A stretch of DNA of 64,000 bases from Nocardia yamanashiensis NBRC 100130 (GTDB lineage Bacteria; Actinomycetota; Actinomycetes; Mycobacteriales; Mycobacteriaceae): contig NZ_BDCD01000005.1 in assembly GCF_001613325.1 (NCBI RefSeq), positions 62,001 to 126,000 on the forward strand, given 5' to 3'. Made by a program: the position numbers and the translations under genes. This document shows, in pieces, positions 1-8,008 of the stretch (positions within the stretch are counted from its first letter, which is position 1; every line of letters starts with the position of its first letter). The notes beneath the pieces were generated by a model. It was not told the DNA's origin, made no database searches, and saw only the letters and a program-made list of their open reading frames with translations.

Positions 1-76
1 CGCGCGGGACCCCGTGCGGATAGCCCGCGCGCAGCCAGGCCAGCACGGCGCCGAGTATCGACCGGTCGGTGGTCAT
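1..76 (-). CDS. DUF3349-like protein, N-terminal fragment
   Basis: Only the first 25 codons lie in the window; the gene runs off the left edge. The visible start, with the segment WLRAGYPHGVP, resembles the start of the small DUF3349 proteins of mycobacteria and nocardiae. Their function is unknown to me. The ATG follows the stop of the small membrane protein at 80-373 by only 3 bp, so the two are probably translated from one message. The order pit, small membrane protein, DUF3349 matches Rv0545c-Rv0544c-Rv0543c as I remember it, which is the main support for the call. Confidence 0.6.
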   Translation of the reverse strand, partial: MTTDRSILGAVLAWLRAGYPHGVPR

Positions 77-79
77 GGC

Positions 80-373
80 TCACTTCTTCCGGGGTTTGGC
101 GCCGAACAGCTGGATGTCGAAGGTGTGGCTGATGAAATCTCTTGCGATGAACAGGATTCCGGCGACCACCACCGCGACGGTGACGGCGAAGCACAGGTAG
201 GCGATGGTGCGCGCGAGCGTATCGCGGACGGTCGCCGGGCCGGTGGCGGTGGCCGGTTCCAGTGCCCAGAGCCGGACGCCGACCGCGAAGAGCAGGGGTA
301 CGCCCGCGCCGAGCACGAGGGCGATGGCGGTCACCTCACCGAGGGATTTCGCGATGGTGGTGAAGGTGTGCAC
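80..373 (-). CDS. small two-helix membrane protein next to pit
   Basis: A 97-residue protein starting at a GTG (373..371) preceded by GAGGAG at good spacing. An in-frame reading continues upstream into the pit gene, but the ribosome site makes the GTG the likely start. Two hydrophobic segments are visible (about residues 12-34, beginning EVTAIALVLGAGVPLLF, and about 55-80, IAYLCFAVTVAVVVAGILF). The C-terminus is basic (PRKK). It sits 11 bp after pit and 3 bp before a DUF3349-like gene, the same arrangement as Rv0544c. A role alongside phosphate transport is inferred from position only; no catalytic motif is visible. Confidence 0.72.
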   Translation of the reverse strand: MHTFTTIAKSLGEVTAIALVLGAGVPLLFAVGVRLWALEPATATGPATVRDTLARTIAYLCFAVTVAVVVAGILFIARDFISHTFDIQLFGAKPRKK

Positions 374-384
374 GATCGTGCTCC

Positions 385-1572
385 TCAGTGCGCCGCGCCG
401 GCGCGTTCGCGGGCCGACGGCGGGACCAGGCCGTCGGCCCAGTCCTCGTTCACATTGCTGGTGTCCACGCGGTTGCGGCGCGAACGCAGATACATGTAGA
501 CGGCCGCCAGGATCAGCACGCTCAGGTCGATGAGCACCCCGCCCAGACCGCCCACCAGATCGGCGACCCACCAGCACAGCGCGCCCACCAGCCCGGCCAG
601 CGGCAGGGTCAGCAGCCAGGCCACGGCCATCCGGCCCATCACGCCCCAGCGCACTTCCGCGCCGGGCTTGCCCAGGCCGGTGCCGAGGATCGATCCGGTG
701 GCGGTCTGGGTGGTCGAGAGCGGCAGGCCGAATTGCGCGGAGGTGAGAATGATGGCGGCCGAAGAGGTTTCGGCGGCGAAGCCCTGCGGGGAGTCGATCT
801 CCACCAGGCCCTTGCCCAGGGTGCGGATGATGCGCCAGCCGCCCAGATACGTGCCCGCCGCGATGGCGACCGCGCAGGCCACCTTCACCCACAGCGGGAT
901 GTCCGCACCGGAGTCGAAGGTGCCGTGCGCGACCAGCGCCATGAAGATCACGCCCATGGTCTTCTGCGCGTCGTTGGTGCCGTGCGCGAGCGACACCAGC
1001 GACGCCGAACCGATCTGGCCCCAGCGGAATCCGGTGCGCACCCGCCCCGGTTCGGAGCCGCGGGTCAGCCGGTAGACCAGATAGGTGCCCAGTGCGGCGA
1101 CCAGCGCGGCCACGAACGGGGCCAGCACCGCCGGCACGATGATCTTGTTGATCACGCCGGTCTTGGCGTCCCCGGTCCAGATCACCCCGCTGGCGCCCAA
1201 GGCCGCCAGCGCCGCCCCGATCAGCCCGCCGAACAGGGCGTGCGAAGAGCTGGACGGAATACCGAAGAGCCAGGTGAACAGATTCCACAGGATGCCGCCC
1301 ACCAGGCCCGCGAACACTATGTGCAGCAACGCCATATGGTGCACGCCGCCGATGTTCAGCAGCCCGCCCGCGACGGTCTTGGCGACTTCGACCGACAGGA
1401 ACGCACCCAGCAGATTCAGCACGGCCGACAGGGCCACGGCCGCGCGGGGGCGCAGCGCACCGGTGGCGATGGAGGTGGCCATCGCGTTCGCGGTGTCGTG
1501 GAAGCCGTTGGTGAAATCGAAAGCCAGCGCGGTGATTACGACAATCAGCAGAACAACGAACTCGGCGCTCAC
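385..1572 (-). CDS. pit: inorganic phosphate transporter, Pit family
   Basis: A 395-residue integral membrane protein of the PiT family, which carries metal-phosphate complexes with protons across the inner membrane. The N-terminal family motif is visible as DFTNGFHDTANAMATS, and the second half repeats it as SLAHGTNDAQKTMG; this internal duplication is a family hallmark. About ten hydrophobic segments are recognisable. Length is normal for the shorter bacterial members. The start is a GTG. It heads a three-gene unit with a small membrane protein and a DUF3349-like protein. A direct repeat resembling a PHO box lies about 50 bp upstream, suggesting phosphate-dependent control. It could instead be constitutive, as many low-affinity Pit systems are. 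Confidence 0.93.
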   Translation of the reverse strand: MSAEFVVLLIVVITALAFDFTNGFHDTANAMATSIATGALRPRAAVALSAVLNLLGAFLSVEVAKTVAGGLLNIGGVHHMALLHIVFAGLVGGILWNLFTWLFGIPSSSSHALFGGLIGAALAALGASGVIWTGDAKTGVINKIIVPAVLAPFVAALVAALGTYLVYRLTRGSEPGRVRTGFRWGQIGSASLVSLAHGTNDAQKTMGVIFMALVAHGTFDSGADIPLWVKVACAVAIAAGTYLGGWRIIRTLGKGLVEIDSPQGFAAETSSAAIILTSAQFGLPLSTTQTATGSILGTGLGKPGAEVRWGVMGRMAVAWLLTLPLAGLVGALCWWVADLVGGLGGVLIDLSVLILAAVYMYLRSRRNRVDTSNVNEDWADGLVPPSARERAGAAH

Positions 1573-1622
1573 GCAATTCAGTGTCGGCCCGGATGCTGCT
1601 CGCGAAACCGGCGCGGGAAGCT

Positions 1623-1640
1623 GTTCACCTGATGTTCAGG
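1623..1640. promoter_or_regulatory. PHO-box-like direct repeat upstream of pit
   Basis: GTTCACC (1623-1629), 4 bp, then GTTCAGG (1634-1640): two 7-bp units at 11-bp period, the layout described for PhoP boxes in Streptomyces. The repeat reads on the plus strand while pit is on minus, and only two units are seen. The segment CCTGATGTTCAGG is also weakly self-complementary, so it could be part of a hairpin instead. Confidence 0.35.
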
Positions 1641-1653
1641 CGATAGCCGCGTG

Positions 1654-2592
1654 TCACCGGCCGACGCTGCGGAAGAAGTTCCAGATCAGTTCCGCACCGT
1701 CGAACTGGTGGGTGGCGGGGCCGACCAGGGCGCGCGGAAGGTATTGCGGCCCATCGGGCCAGCTGTGACCGCCGCCGGTGACGGTATAGAGCTGGACTTT
1801 CGCGCCGTCGGCGCAGTCGGCGGATTCGACCGTGACGGACGTGCCGTCGTCGGTGGTGGCGGGCAGGGCGGTGGAAACGGCGGGGCCGCAGGCGTTCTTC
1901 GTCCGCCACAGCTGCTGGGTGGCGGGCACCGACAGGACCGGGCTGTGGCCGCTGCCGCCGAGATTGCCGGAGGTGACGCGTACGGTGCCGCCGTCGTAGG
2001 GGACGATCGGGTCGGCGGTGCCGTGGATTTCCAGGACCGGCAGGGAATGTGCGGGCGCGCAGGTGGATTCGTCGGCGGCGGGCAGGGGGCCGGAGACCGG
2101 GGCGATGGCGGCCAGCCGATCGGCCAGGCGACAGCCCAGCAATTCGGTGAACATCGCGCCGTTGGACAGGCCGGTGGCGTACACGCGGGCGGGATCGACG
2201 TGTTCGTCGGCGACGAGCCGGTCGATGAGGGCGGCCACGAACGCGACATCATCGATGCCGGCGGCGCCCGCCTTGGTGTCCGCGCCGCGGCCGTCGTTCC
2301 AGGAGCGCTCGTAGCCTTCGGGATAGACCGCGACGAAACCGTCCCGGTCGGCGAGGCGGTCGAAAGTGGTGGCGCGGGCCATGTTTGCGGCGGTGCCGCC
2401 GCCACCGTGGAAGATCAGTACGGCGGGCTTGAGTCCGGCTGCCGCTGCGGTGGGCCGGTGGATCAGATATTCGCGGTCGATGCCGCCGGAGCGGAAGCCG
2501 GCGCGGGTGTCGGTCTCGGAGCGCGCGAACGCGCACCCGGTACACAGCAGCAGTGAAATCGCGGCCGCTGAAACATATTTGGGCCAACCCAC
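1654..2592 (-). CDS. secreted PHB-depolymerase/feruloyl-esterase-like hydrolase (LpqC-like)
   Basis: A 312-residue alpha/beta hydrolase of the poly(3-hydroxybutyrate) depolymerase/LpqC type. The first 23 residues form an export signal ending in CTGC, a poor lipobox, so it may be a lipoprotein or simply secreted. The oxyanion region HGGGGT is near residue 62, the nucleophile sits in GLSNGA, the acid in HGTADPIVPY and the histidine in GGGHSWP. The family hydrolyses short polyester or aryl ester substrates outside the membrane; the true substrate cannot be read from sequence. It stands alone between pit and the oppositely oriented TerB/Coq4-like gene. The start is a GTG. Confidence 0.85.
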   Translation of the reverse strand: MGWPKYVSAAAISLLLCTGCAFARSETDTRAGFRSGGIDREYLIHRPTAAAAGLKPAVLIFHGGGGTAANMARATTFDRLADRDGFVAVYPEGYERSWNDGRGADTKAGAAGIDDVAFVAALIDRLVADEHVDPARVYATGLSNGAMFTELLGCRLADRLAAIAPVSGPLPAADESTCAPAHSLPVLEIHGTADPIVPYDGGTVRVTSGNLGGSGHSPVLSVPATQQLWRTKNACGPAVSTALPATTDDGTSVTVESADCADGAKVQLYTVTGGGHSWPDGPQYLPRALVGPATHQFDGAELIWNFFRSVGR

Positions 2593-2705
2593 CTTCGCGA
2601 GGATAGCCTCGTACCCGCCGGATACGCCGTCGGTGAACGCCAGGGGTGCCGCTGATGCGACGGGCCGAGAATGGCGGTGTCCGGATCGGATCGTGGAGGG
2701 TTTTG

Positions 2706-3821
2706 ATGGAGAACGTACTGCTCACCCCGCCGGATGCGGCGGAGGTGCGGTTACTGGCGCGCGGTGTGGTGTCGGCGGCGCGCGGGGAGCAGGGGCTGAC
2801 GCCCTTGCAGGAGTTGCTGATTCCGGCGATGTTCCTGTCGATGACGGGGCATCCGGTGGAGTTGGCCGAGTTGGAGCCGGTGGGCGCGGGGGAGTTCGCG
2901 AACGGGCTGGCGCGGCGCAATCGGATCTTCCGGGAGCGGATCGTGCAGACCATGCTGCTGGCGGCGCTGGTGGTGCGGCCGTTGCCGGAGTCGGTGGCGA
3001 ATCGGTTGCGTGAGTTCGCCGATGCGCTGCAAGTCGACGACGACATGATCGCGGTGGCGCAGAAGTACGCCGAGGGCGCGGTGGATCTGGCGGCGGTGGA
3101 CTTCTCGCGCAACGGGTATCTGGGCGGGGTGCACGCGCAGCGGCTGGACGCACTGCACACCGGCGCGCTGGACAGTTCGTGGAGTGCGGTGGTCGATGAT
3201 CCGGCGCTGGCGGGGCGGTGGGCCGAGTTGTGGGAGCTGCCGGTCGGGACGCTGGGGCGCGGGGTCGCGGACTTCTATCGCGATCGCGGGTTCGTGACGC
3301 CGGGCAAGCCGGGGTCGGCGCCGCCGTTGCTGGCGCAACACGATTGGGTGCATGTGCTGGCCGGGTACGGGACCACCCTGGAGAACGAGATCGAGGTGTT
3401 CGCGTTCATGGCGCGCGCCAATGACGATCCGCGGGCGTTCTCGCTGCTGGCGATGGTGATCTCGCTGTTCGAGACCGGGTATCTGAAGGCGGGGGCCGGG
3501 TTGTTCGAAGCCAACGAAGGGCATTTGAGCACCGGCGGGATGGCGTGCCGGCTGGGTGACGCCATGCGGCGCGGGGCGCTCACCAAGGGCAGTCACGACT
3601 TCCTGGACCTGGATTGGTTCGCGCTCGCCGATCGGCCGATCACGGTGGTGCGCAACGAGATCGGCCTGGTTCCCAAGGATGCGGTGGCGGTGTCGGCGGG
3701 CTCGGTCGGGCCGTGGCAGGCGGGCGGCATCACGCCGTATCAGCTGAACTCGGCCCGGACCGCAGCGGAATCCGAAGGCCGCGTCTATGTTCCGTGGCAA
3801 CCGGATGCCTCGCGCGACTGA
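2706..3821 (+). CDS. TerB-like plus Coq4-like two-domain protein
   Basis: A 371-residue protein; the ATG at 2706 has GGAGG 7-12 bp upstream, so the longer in-frame extension to 2646 is not used. Residues about 10-130 are helical and acidic and resemble a TerB-type domain. The C-terminal half carries His212-Asp213-x-x-His216-x11-Glu228, exactly the spacing of the metal motif of Coq4 (HDxxHx11E). Coq4 works on ubiquinone head groups, but actinobacteria like this one normally use menaquinone, so a different quinone-like or lipid substrate, or a scaffold role, is likely. It is convergent with the pimC-like gene and has no operon partner. The Coq4 assignment rests on the motif and its surroundings (HVLAGYGTTLENEIEVFAF), not on a database match. 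Confidence 0.6.
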   Translation: MENVLLTPPDAAEVRLLARGVVSAARGEQGLTPLQELLIPAMFLSMTGHPVELAELEPVGAGEFANGLARRNRIFRERIVQTMLLAALVVRPLPESVANRLREFADALQVDDDMIAVAQKYAEGAVDLAAVDFSRNGYLGGVHAQRLDALHTGALDSSWSAVVDDPALAGRWAELWELPVGTLGRGVADFYRDRGFVTPGKPGSAPPLLAQHDWVHVLAGYGTTLENEIEVFAFMARANDDPRAFSLLAMVISLFETGYLKAGAGLFEANEGHLSTGGMACRLGDAMRRGALTKGSHDFLDLDWFALADRPITVVRNEIGLVPKDAVAVSAGSVGPWQAGGITPYQLNSARTAAESEGRVYVPWQPDASRD

Positions 3822-3884
3822 GCGAACGCGACCCAGGTGGGCCCGCCGGCGGGGCGGACGCGACTGATCCCATAGCGGCGGCGC

Positions 3885-5014
3885 TCAGACCGAGCCGAGT
3901 AGTTCCAGCATGCCCGATACCGCAGCGGGCCAGGTGAACTGCTCGGCGCGGTGCCGGGCGGCCCGGCGGCGCTGGACCGGAGGTTTGGCCAGCACGTCGG
4001 TGACCGCCTCGGCGAACGCGCCGGGGTCGTCGTCCGCCACCGCGCCGCAGTCGGCGGTGACGATATCGGCGAGTGCGGAGGAGCGGCTGGCGACCACCGG
4101 GGTGCCCGCCGCGAGCGCCTCCAACGCTGCCAGGCCGAACGTTTCGTGCGGGCCCGGAGCCAGCGAGATGTCGGCGGTGGCCAGCAGCGTCGCCAATCGG
4201 GTGCGGTCGTCGATGAATCCGGTGAAATGCACCGCGGGCTGTCCGTCGCCCAGCGGCGGAATCATGCGAGCCCGGCGTTCCAGGGCTTCCCGCCGCGGCC
4301 CGTCACCTGCCACCACCAGCCGCGCTCCCACCCCGGAGCGCCGCAGCTCACCCACCGCTTCGATACTGCGGTCCACCCGTTTCTCCACCGACAATCGACC
4401 GCAATGCACCAGCAGCGGAAACTCGGCCGCGGCCAGATCATCCCGCAACGCGCGATCGTGCCGCAGCGGACTGAACATATCCAGATCCACCCCCAACGGC
4501 ACCAACTCCACATTGGGCACATCGATCCGCTCGAACTCCTCACGAGCGAATTGCGTTGTGCACACCACGATGTCGTAATTCTGCGCCGTCCGCCGATTCG
4601 CCACATCCGCCGCCCGCCGCGCCGCCGGCCCCGGCAACACCTGCCCCAGCAGCCGATCCAGCCGCTCATGCGAGATCATCACACTCGCCACGTCCCGCCG
4701 CCGCGCCCACCGCCCGAACCCCCGCAACGTCAACCGATCCGACACCTCGAGCGCATCCGGCCGCAACCCCGCCAAAATATCGGCCACCCGCCGCGGATGC
4801 GCCGCCCGATACCCCCCGGTCCACGGAAGAGCCGGCGCCGGCACCGTAATCCTGACCACCCCCGACGCCAGCACCTCCTCACTCCGCCGCGCCCCCGGCA
4901 CGATCAACACCACTTCATGCCCCGCCGCCGCATACCCGTCCCCGAGATGATGCAGTGCGGTGCGCAACCCCCGGAGCGCGGACCATAGAAGTTCGCCAAC
5001 TGAACTATGCGCAC
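3885..5014 (-). CDS. pimC: PimC-like mannosyltransferase, apparent frameshift near N-terminus
   Basis: A GT4 (GT-B) glycosyltransferase very similar, from memory, to mycobacterial PimC, which adds a mannose to phosphatidylinositol dimannoside. Visible landmarks: the hinge VHCGRLSVEKRVDRS, and the nucleotide-sugar motif GPHETFGLAALEALAAGTP. The expected N-terminus, VRIVQLANFYGPRSGG, starts at a GTG (5014..5012) but is one frame away from the rest, which resumes at LRTALHHLGDGYAAAGHEV. The break falls in a run of five C (plus strand, 4968-4972); six would restore the frame. Taken literally, an open frame to 5114 exists, but its N-terminus is basic and lacks the glycine-rich substrate loop. Either a sequencing or assembly error, or a real inactivating or phase-variable change. 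Confidence 0.72.
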
Positions 5015-5155
5015 GCCGCCGATCGTTGCAGCACAGCAGGTTACCGACGGGTCCCGTCACCCCAACACGACGTGAACACCGAACGAAGAACCTGGGAACC
5101 AGGCTCACCGGCACTGGTCTGGCCGCTTGACCTGTTCGCGCGGTAGTTTCGGTGG

Positions 5156-5881
5156 ATGGCGTTCAAGCGGATCGATCGGCGGACGGTGCCGGACACGGTG
5201 TTCGAGCAGTTGATGGGGGAGGTGCTCGACGGGGAGCTGGCGCCGGGGGTGGCGTTGCCGGCGGAGCGGCAGTTGGCGGAGGCGTTGGGGGTGTCGCGGC
5301 CTACTGTGCGGGAGGCGTTGCAGCGGTTGGCGCATTCGGGGTTGGTGGAGGTGCGGCAGGGTGGGTCTACGACGGTGCGGGATTTTCGGCGGCATGCGGG
5401 GATGGATGTGTTGCCGCGGTTGCTGGTACGGAAGGGGGAGATCGATCCTGCGGTGATCGGGTCGATTCTGGAGACTCGGCAGGTGCTGGGGCGTGAGGTC
5501 GCGGGGCTGGCGGCGGAGCGGGCGGGGGCGGGGTTGGGTGAGTCGCTGGAAGGCGCGTTGGATGCGCTTGCGGGGCAACAGGATCCGGTGGGGCAGCAGT
5601 TGGCGGCGGTGGCGTTCTGGGATCTGCTCGTGGACGGGGCGGATTCGATCGTGTTCCGGTTGCTCTACAACGATCTGCGGGCGGTGTACGAGCCGGCGGT
5701 GGCGGCGCTGGCGGGGTTGATGGCGCCGGAGGTGAGCCGGATCGAGGCGTATCGGACGGTGGCGGCGGCCGTGACGGCGGGGGATGGGGCGGCGGCGCGG
5801 GAGTCGGCCGGGCAATTGCTGGGACTGGCTTCCGCGGAGTTCGAGGCCTTCACGCAGCGAATGGGCGCTGTCGAGAGCTGA
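5156..5881 (+). CDS. GntR-family regulator, FadR subfamily
   Basis: A 241-residue regulator. The winged helix-turn-helix spans about residues 10-75 (LPAERQLAEALGVSRPTVREALQRLAHSGLVEVRQGG), followed by an all-helical FCD-type ligand domain to the C-terminus. FadR-subfamily members usually bind acyl-CoAs or small organic acids. It is divergent from the pimC-like gene and lies about 400 bp before an aldehyde dehydrogenase. Two palindromes precede that dehydrogenase, and one of them, TGGTC-T-GACCA, fits the TNGTNNNACNA pattern bound by this subfamily. Control of the dehydrogenase and of its own promoter is inferred from this. Confidence 0.88.
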   Translation: MAFKRIDRRTVPDTVFEQLMGEVLDGELAPGVALPAERQLAEALGVSRPTVREALQRLAHSGLVEVRQGGSTTVRDFRRHAGMDVLPRLLVRKGEIDPAVIGSILETRQVLGREVAGLAAERAGAGLGESLEGALDALAGQQDPVGQQLAAVAFWDLLVDGADSIVFRLLYNDLRAVYEPAVAALAGLMAPEVSRIEAYRTVAAAVTAGDGAAARESAGQLLGLASAEFEAFTQRMGAVES

Positions 5882-6027
5882 CGCGTGACGGGGGGTAGCG
5901 CTGCGGTCGCCCTCGGCTACGGGACCTGCCCCGTACGGGACGTGCCCCGGTAGGACTCGTGGCTCGCGACTGATAGGCCTGCCGCCAGGAGTATCCGACT
6001 CGGCCATATGACGGCCGCGGCACGTGA

Positions 6028-6228
6028 GCAGTCGACGCGATCACCCAGCGTACGCACCTCCTGGCCCGCGCCCGCGAATACCAGCAGCGCGGCAACATCC
6101 GCGAAGCCGCACGCCTACTCCAAGCACGCGCCCGAACCTGCCACTCCAAGGTCACGGCGCTGAGAGTCCTGAGCGGGACGTTTATCCGGCGGTGTGGCGG
6201 TGCTCTGTTGCGGGTCGGCGGTTTCTGA
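6028..6228 (+). pseudogene. possible remnant of a TPR-containing XRE regulator C-terminus
   Basis: The gap 5882-6290 has no complete gene. One frame, bounded upstream by TGA at 6025, reads through a helical stretch with HLLARAREYQQRGNIREAAR and LLQARAR, resembling the TPR-like C-terminal tail of actinobacterial XRE regulators, and stops at 6226-6228. There is no start codon with a ribosome site and no helix-turn-helix part, so at most a decayed fragment. The rest of the gap (5882-6027) shows only a short palindrome CCCGTACGGG near 5931 that could help terminate the GntR transcript. Confidence 0.25.
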
Positions 6229-6234
6229 CTATAT

Positions 6235-6245
6235 TGGTCTGACCA
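6235..6245. promoter_or_regulatory. GntR/FadR-type operator candidate
   Basis: TGGTC-T-GACCA, a perfect 11-bp palindrome 46 bp before the aldehyde dehydrogenase start. It satisfies the FadR-subfamily consensus TNGTNNNACNA at every fixed position. The nearest candidate protein is the GntR regulator encoded at 5156-5881. Confidence 0.55.
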
Positions 6246-6246
6246 C

Positions 6247-6262
6247 TTGGCCACCTGGCCAA
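6247..6262. promoter_or_regulatory. second palindrome upstream of the aldehyde dehydrogenase
   Basis: TTGGCCA-CC-TGGCCAA, a perfect inverted repeat with 7-bp arms, starting one base after the GntR-type site. The adjacency suggests overlapping or cooperative control of the same promoter, possibly by a second protein because the arm sequence differs. Confidence 0.45.
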
Positions 6263-6290
6263 CGAGGACGTTTCGACAAGGCGGTTGGGC

Positions 6291-7781
6291 ATGACGGCGC
6301 TGCAAGAGGTGCGATCCGGGTCGGTACTGGTCGAGCGGGCGCGAGCGGCGCAGGCGGGGTGGGGTGCGCTGGGCGTCGAGGAGCGGGTGCGGGTGCTGGG
6401 GCGATTGCCGCGGGTGCTGGCGGGGAATTTGGATCGGATCGCGGATGTGATCGTGGCGGAGAACGGAAAGCCGCGGGCGGAGGCGCTGGCGCACGAGGTG
6501 GTGCCGGGGATCGCGTTGGCTCGGCAGCATCTAGGGGCGGCGGTGGCGACGTTGGGGGCCGGGCGGATCACGGCGCTGACCGCGCCGCATCGGAAAACGG
6601 TTCGGCTGCATCGGCCTTACGGGGTGGTGGTGGCGATCGCGCCGTGGAATCTGCCGTTCTTGATTCCGTTCAGTCAGGTGTTGCCGGCGCTGCTGGGCGG
6701 GAATGCGGTGGTGTTCAAGCCTTCCGAGCTGACGCCGCGGGTGGGTGCGGTGCTGGTGGAGGTGCTGACCGAGGCCGGGGTGCCGGAGGGGGTGTTGCAG
6801 CTCGCGGTCGGGGACGGGGCGGTGGGGGCGGAACTTGTTGCGGCGCGGCCGGACAAGGTGCTGTTCACCGGTTCGGTGGCGACCGGGCGGAAGGTGATGG
6901 CGGCGGCGTCGCGGTTCCCGATACCGGTGGGCCTCGAACTCGGCGGGGTCGACGCGGCCGTCGTGCTGGGGGACGCGGATCTGGAGTTCACGACGTCGGC
7001 GATCGCATGGGGCGCGAATTTCAATGGGGGACAAACTTGTTGCTCGATCGAGCGGGTGCTGGTGCACCGGGATCTGCACGATGCGTTCCTGGCACGGCTC
7101 GAGGACAAGGTGCGGCGGATCGATGTCAGGAACGATCTCGCGCCGGCCATCGACGAACGGCAGCAACGGATCTGGCAGCGGCACGTGGACGCGGCGCGCG
7201 CGGCGGGATTGGACGTGCGCGGCGGGGAGCCGCTGCCGGGTCGTCACCTCACACCCGCGGTGATCAGCGGCGACGGGGTGACCGCCGCGGAGGTGTGGAC
7301 CGAGGAGACGTTCGGCCCCGTGGTCGCGGTGGCCCCATTCGACAGTGACGAGGAGGCCGTGCAGCTGCACAATGCCACCGACTACGGGCTGACCGCGAGC
7401 GTGTTCTCCGCCGATGTGGACCGCGCCCGCGCCTTGGCCGGGCGGCTGCTCGCCGGATCGGTGGCGATCAATGATGTTGCCGCGACCCTGTATTCGACGC
7501 CGGAGCTGCCCTGGGGCGGGGTCGGGCGATCCGGTTTCGGGCGCTCGCACGGAGTCGACGCGCTGCTCGATGCCTGCTGGGTGCAGGTGGTCGACGCGCC
7601 GCGCGGTCCGGCCTTCGGTCCGAAACGCCCCTGGTGGTATCCCTACGGCCCCGAACTCGAGGACGCGTTCCGCGCCCTCGCCACCGGTTTGGCCGCGCCC
7701 GGCCCGGCCGGATTGGCGGGCGGCGCACAGCGGGCAAGCCGCCGGCTGCTGTCCATGCTCAGCCGGCAGCCGAAGTTATGA
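6291..7781 (+). CDS. NAD(P)-dependent aldehyde dehydrogenase
   Basis: A 496-residue member of the aldehyde dehydrogenase superfamily, near the succinate-semialdehyde/acyl-aldehyde branch. Catalytic features: the GLELGG motif with the general-base glutamate, and FNGGQTCCS with the nucleophilic Cys250 followed by a second Cys251. Cofactor-loop residues APWNLPFLI and PSELTPR are present, and the late motifs EETFGPVVAV and NDYGLTA-like NATDYGLTA are intact. The ATG at 6291 is chosen because AAGGCGG precedes it by about 6 bp; a TTG two codons earlier is too close to that site. Two palindromes lie directly upstream and the GntR gene just before them, so induction by an organic acid or acyl-CoA is plausible. 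Confidence 0.9.
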   Translation: MTALQEVRSGSVLVERARAAQAGWGALGVEERVRVLGRLPRVLAGNLDRIADVIVAENGKPRAEALAHEVVPGIALARQHLGAAVATLGAGRITALTAPHRKTVRLHRPYGVVVAIAPWNLPFLIPFSQVLPALLGGNAVVFKPSELTPRVGAVLVEVLTEAGVPEGVLQLAVGDGAVGAELVAARPDKVLFTGSVATGRKVMAAASRFPIPVGLELGGVDAAVVLGDADLEFTTSAIAWGANFNGGQTCCSIERVLVHRDLHDAFLARLEDKVRRIDVRNDLAPAIDERQQRIWQRHVDAARAAGLDVRGGEPLPGRHLTPAVISGDGVTAAEVWTEETFGPVVAVAPFDSDEEAVQLHNATDYGLTASVFSADVDRARALAGRLLAGSVAINDVAATLYSTPELPWGGVGRSGFGRSHGVDALLDACWVQVVDAPRGPAFGPKRPWWYPYGPELEDAFRALATGLAAPGPAGLAGGAQRASRRLLSMLSRQPKL

Positions 7782-8008
7782 GCGCCGATCGATGGCCGCC
7801 GGCCGCCCACCGTACCGCTGCCCGCTCTCGATGGCCGCTCACCGCACATGCCCGGTCGCGGCTTCACCTCGCCCGCCCCGGCACCCGCGCGCGCGAAATG
7901 TTCGAGACCGACCGACCGCTCCCGAAGCCGAGCACGTCCGCCCGCCGATCGACTCACGCCGCGGCGGCAGTACCCCCGCCGCCCTCCGAATCCGAGGTCT
8001 GTAACCCG

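Noticed and set aside
2249..3160. 303-codon frame on minus spanning the esterase start and the TerB/Coq4-like gene
   Set aside because: It crosses two well-supported genes on both strands and shows only low-complexity Ser/Arg/Ala sequence.
7782..8008. In-frame extension of the CrtC/AttH-like gene up to 7634
   Set aside because: The added part overlaps the aldehyde dehydrogenase and is Pro/Arg/Ala-rich; the ATG at 8009 gives a sensible start.
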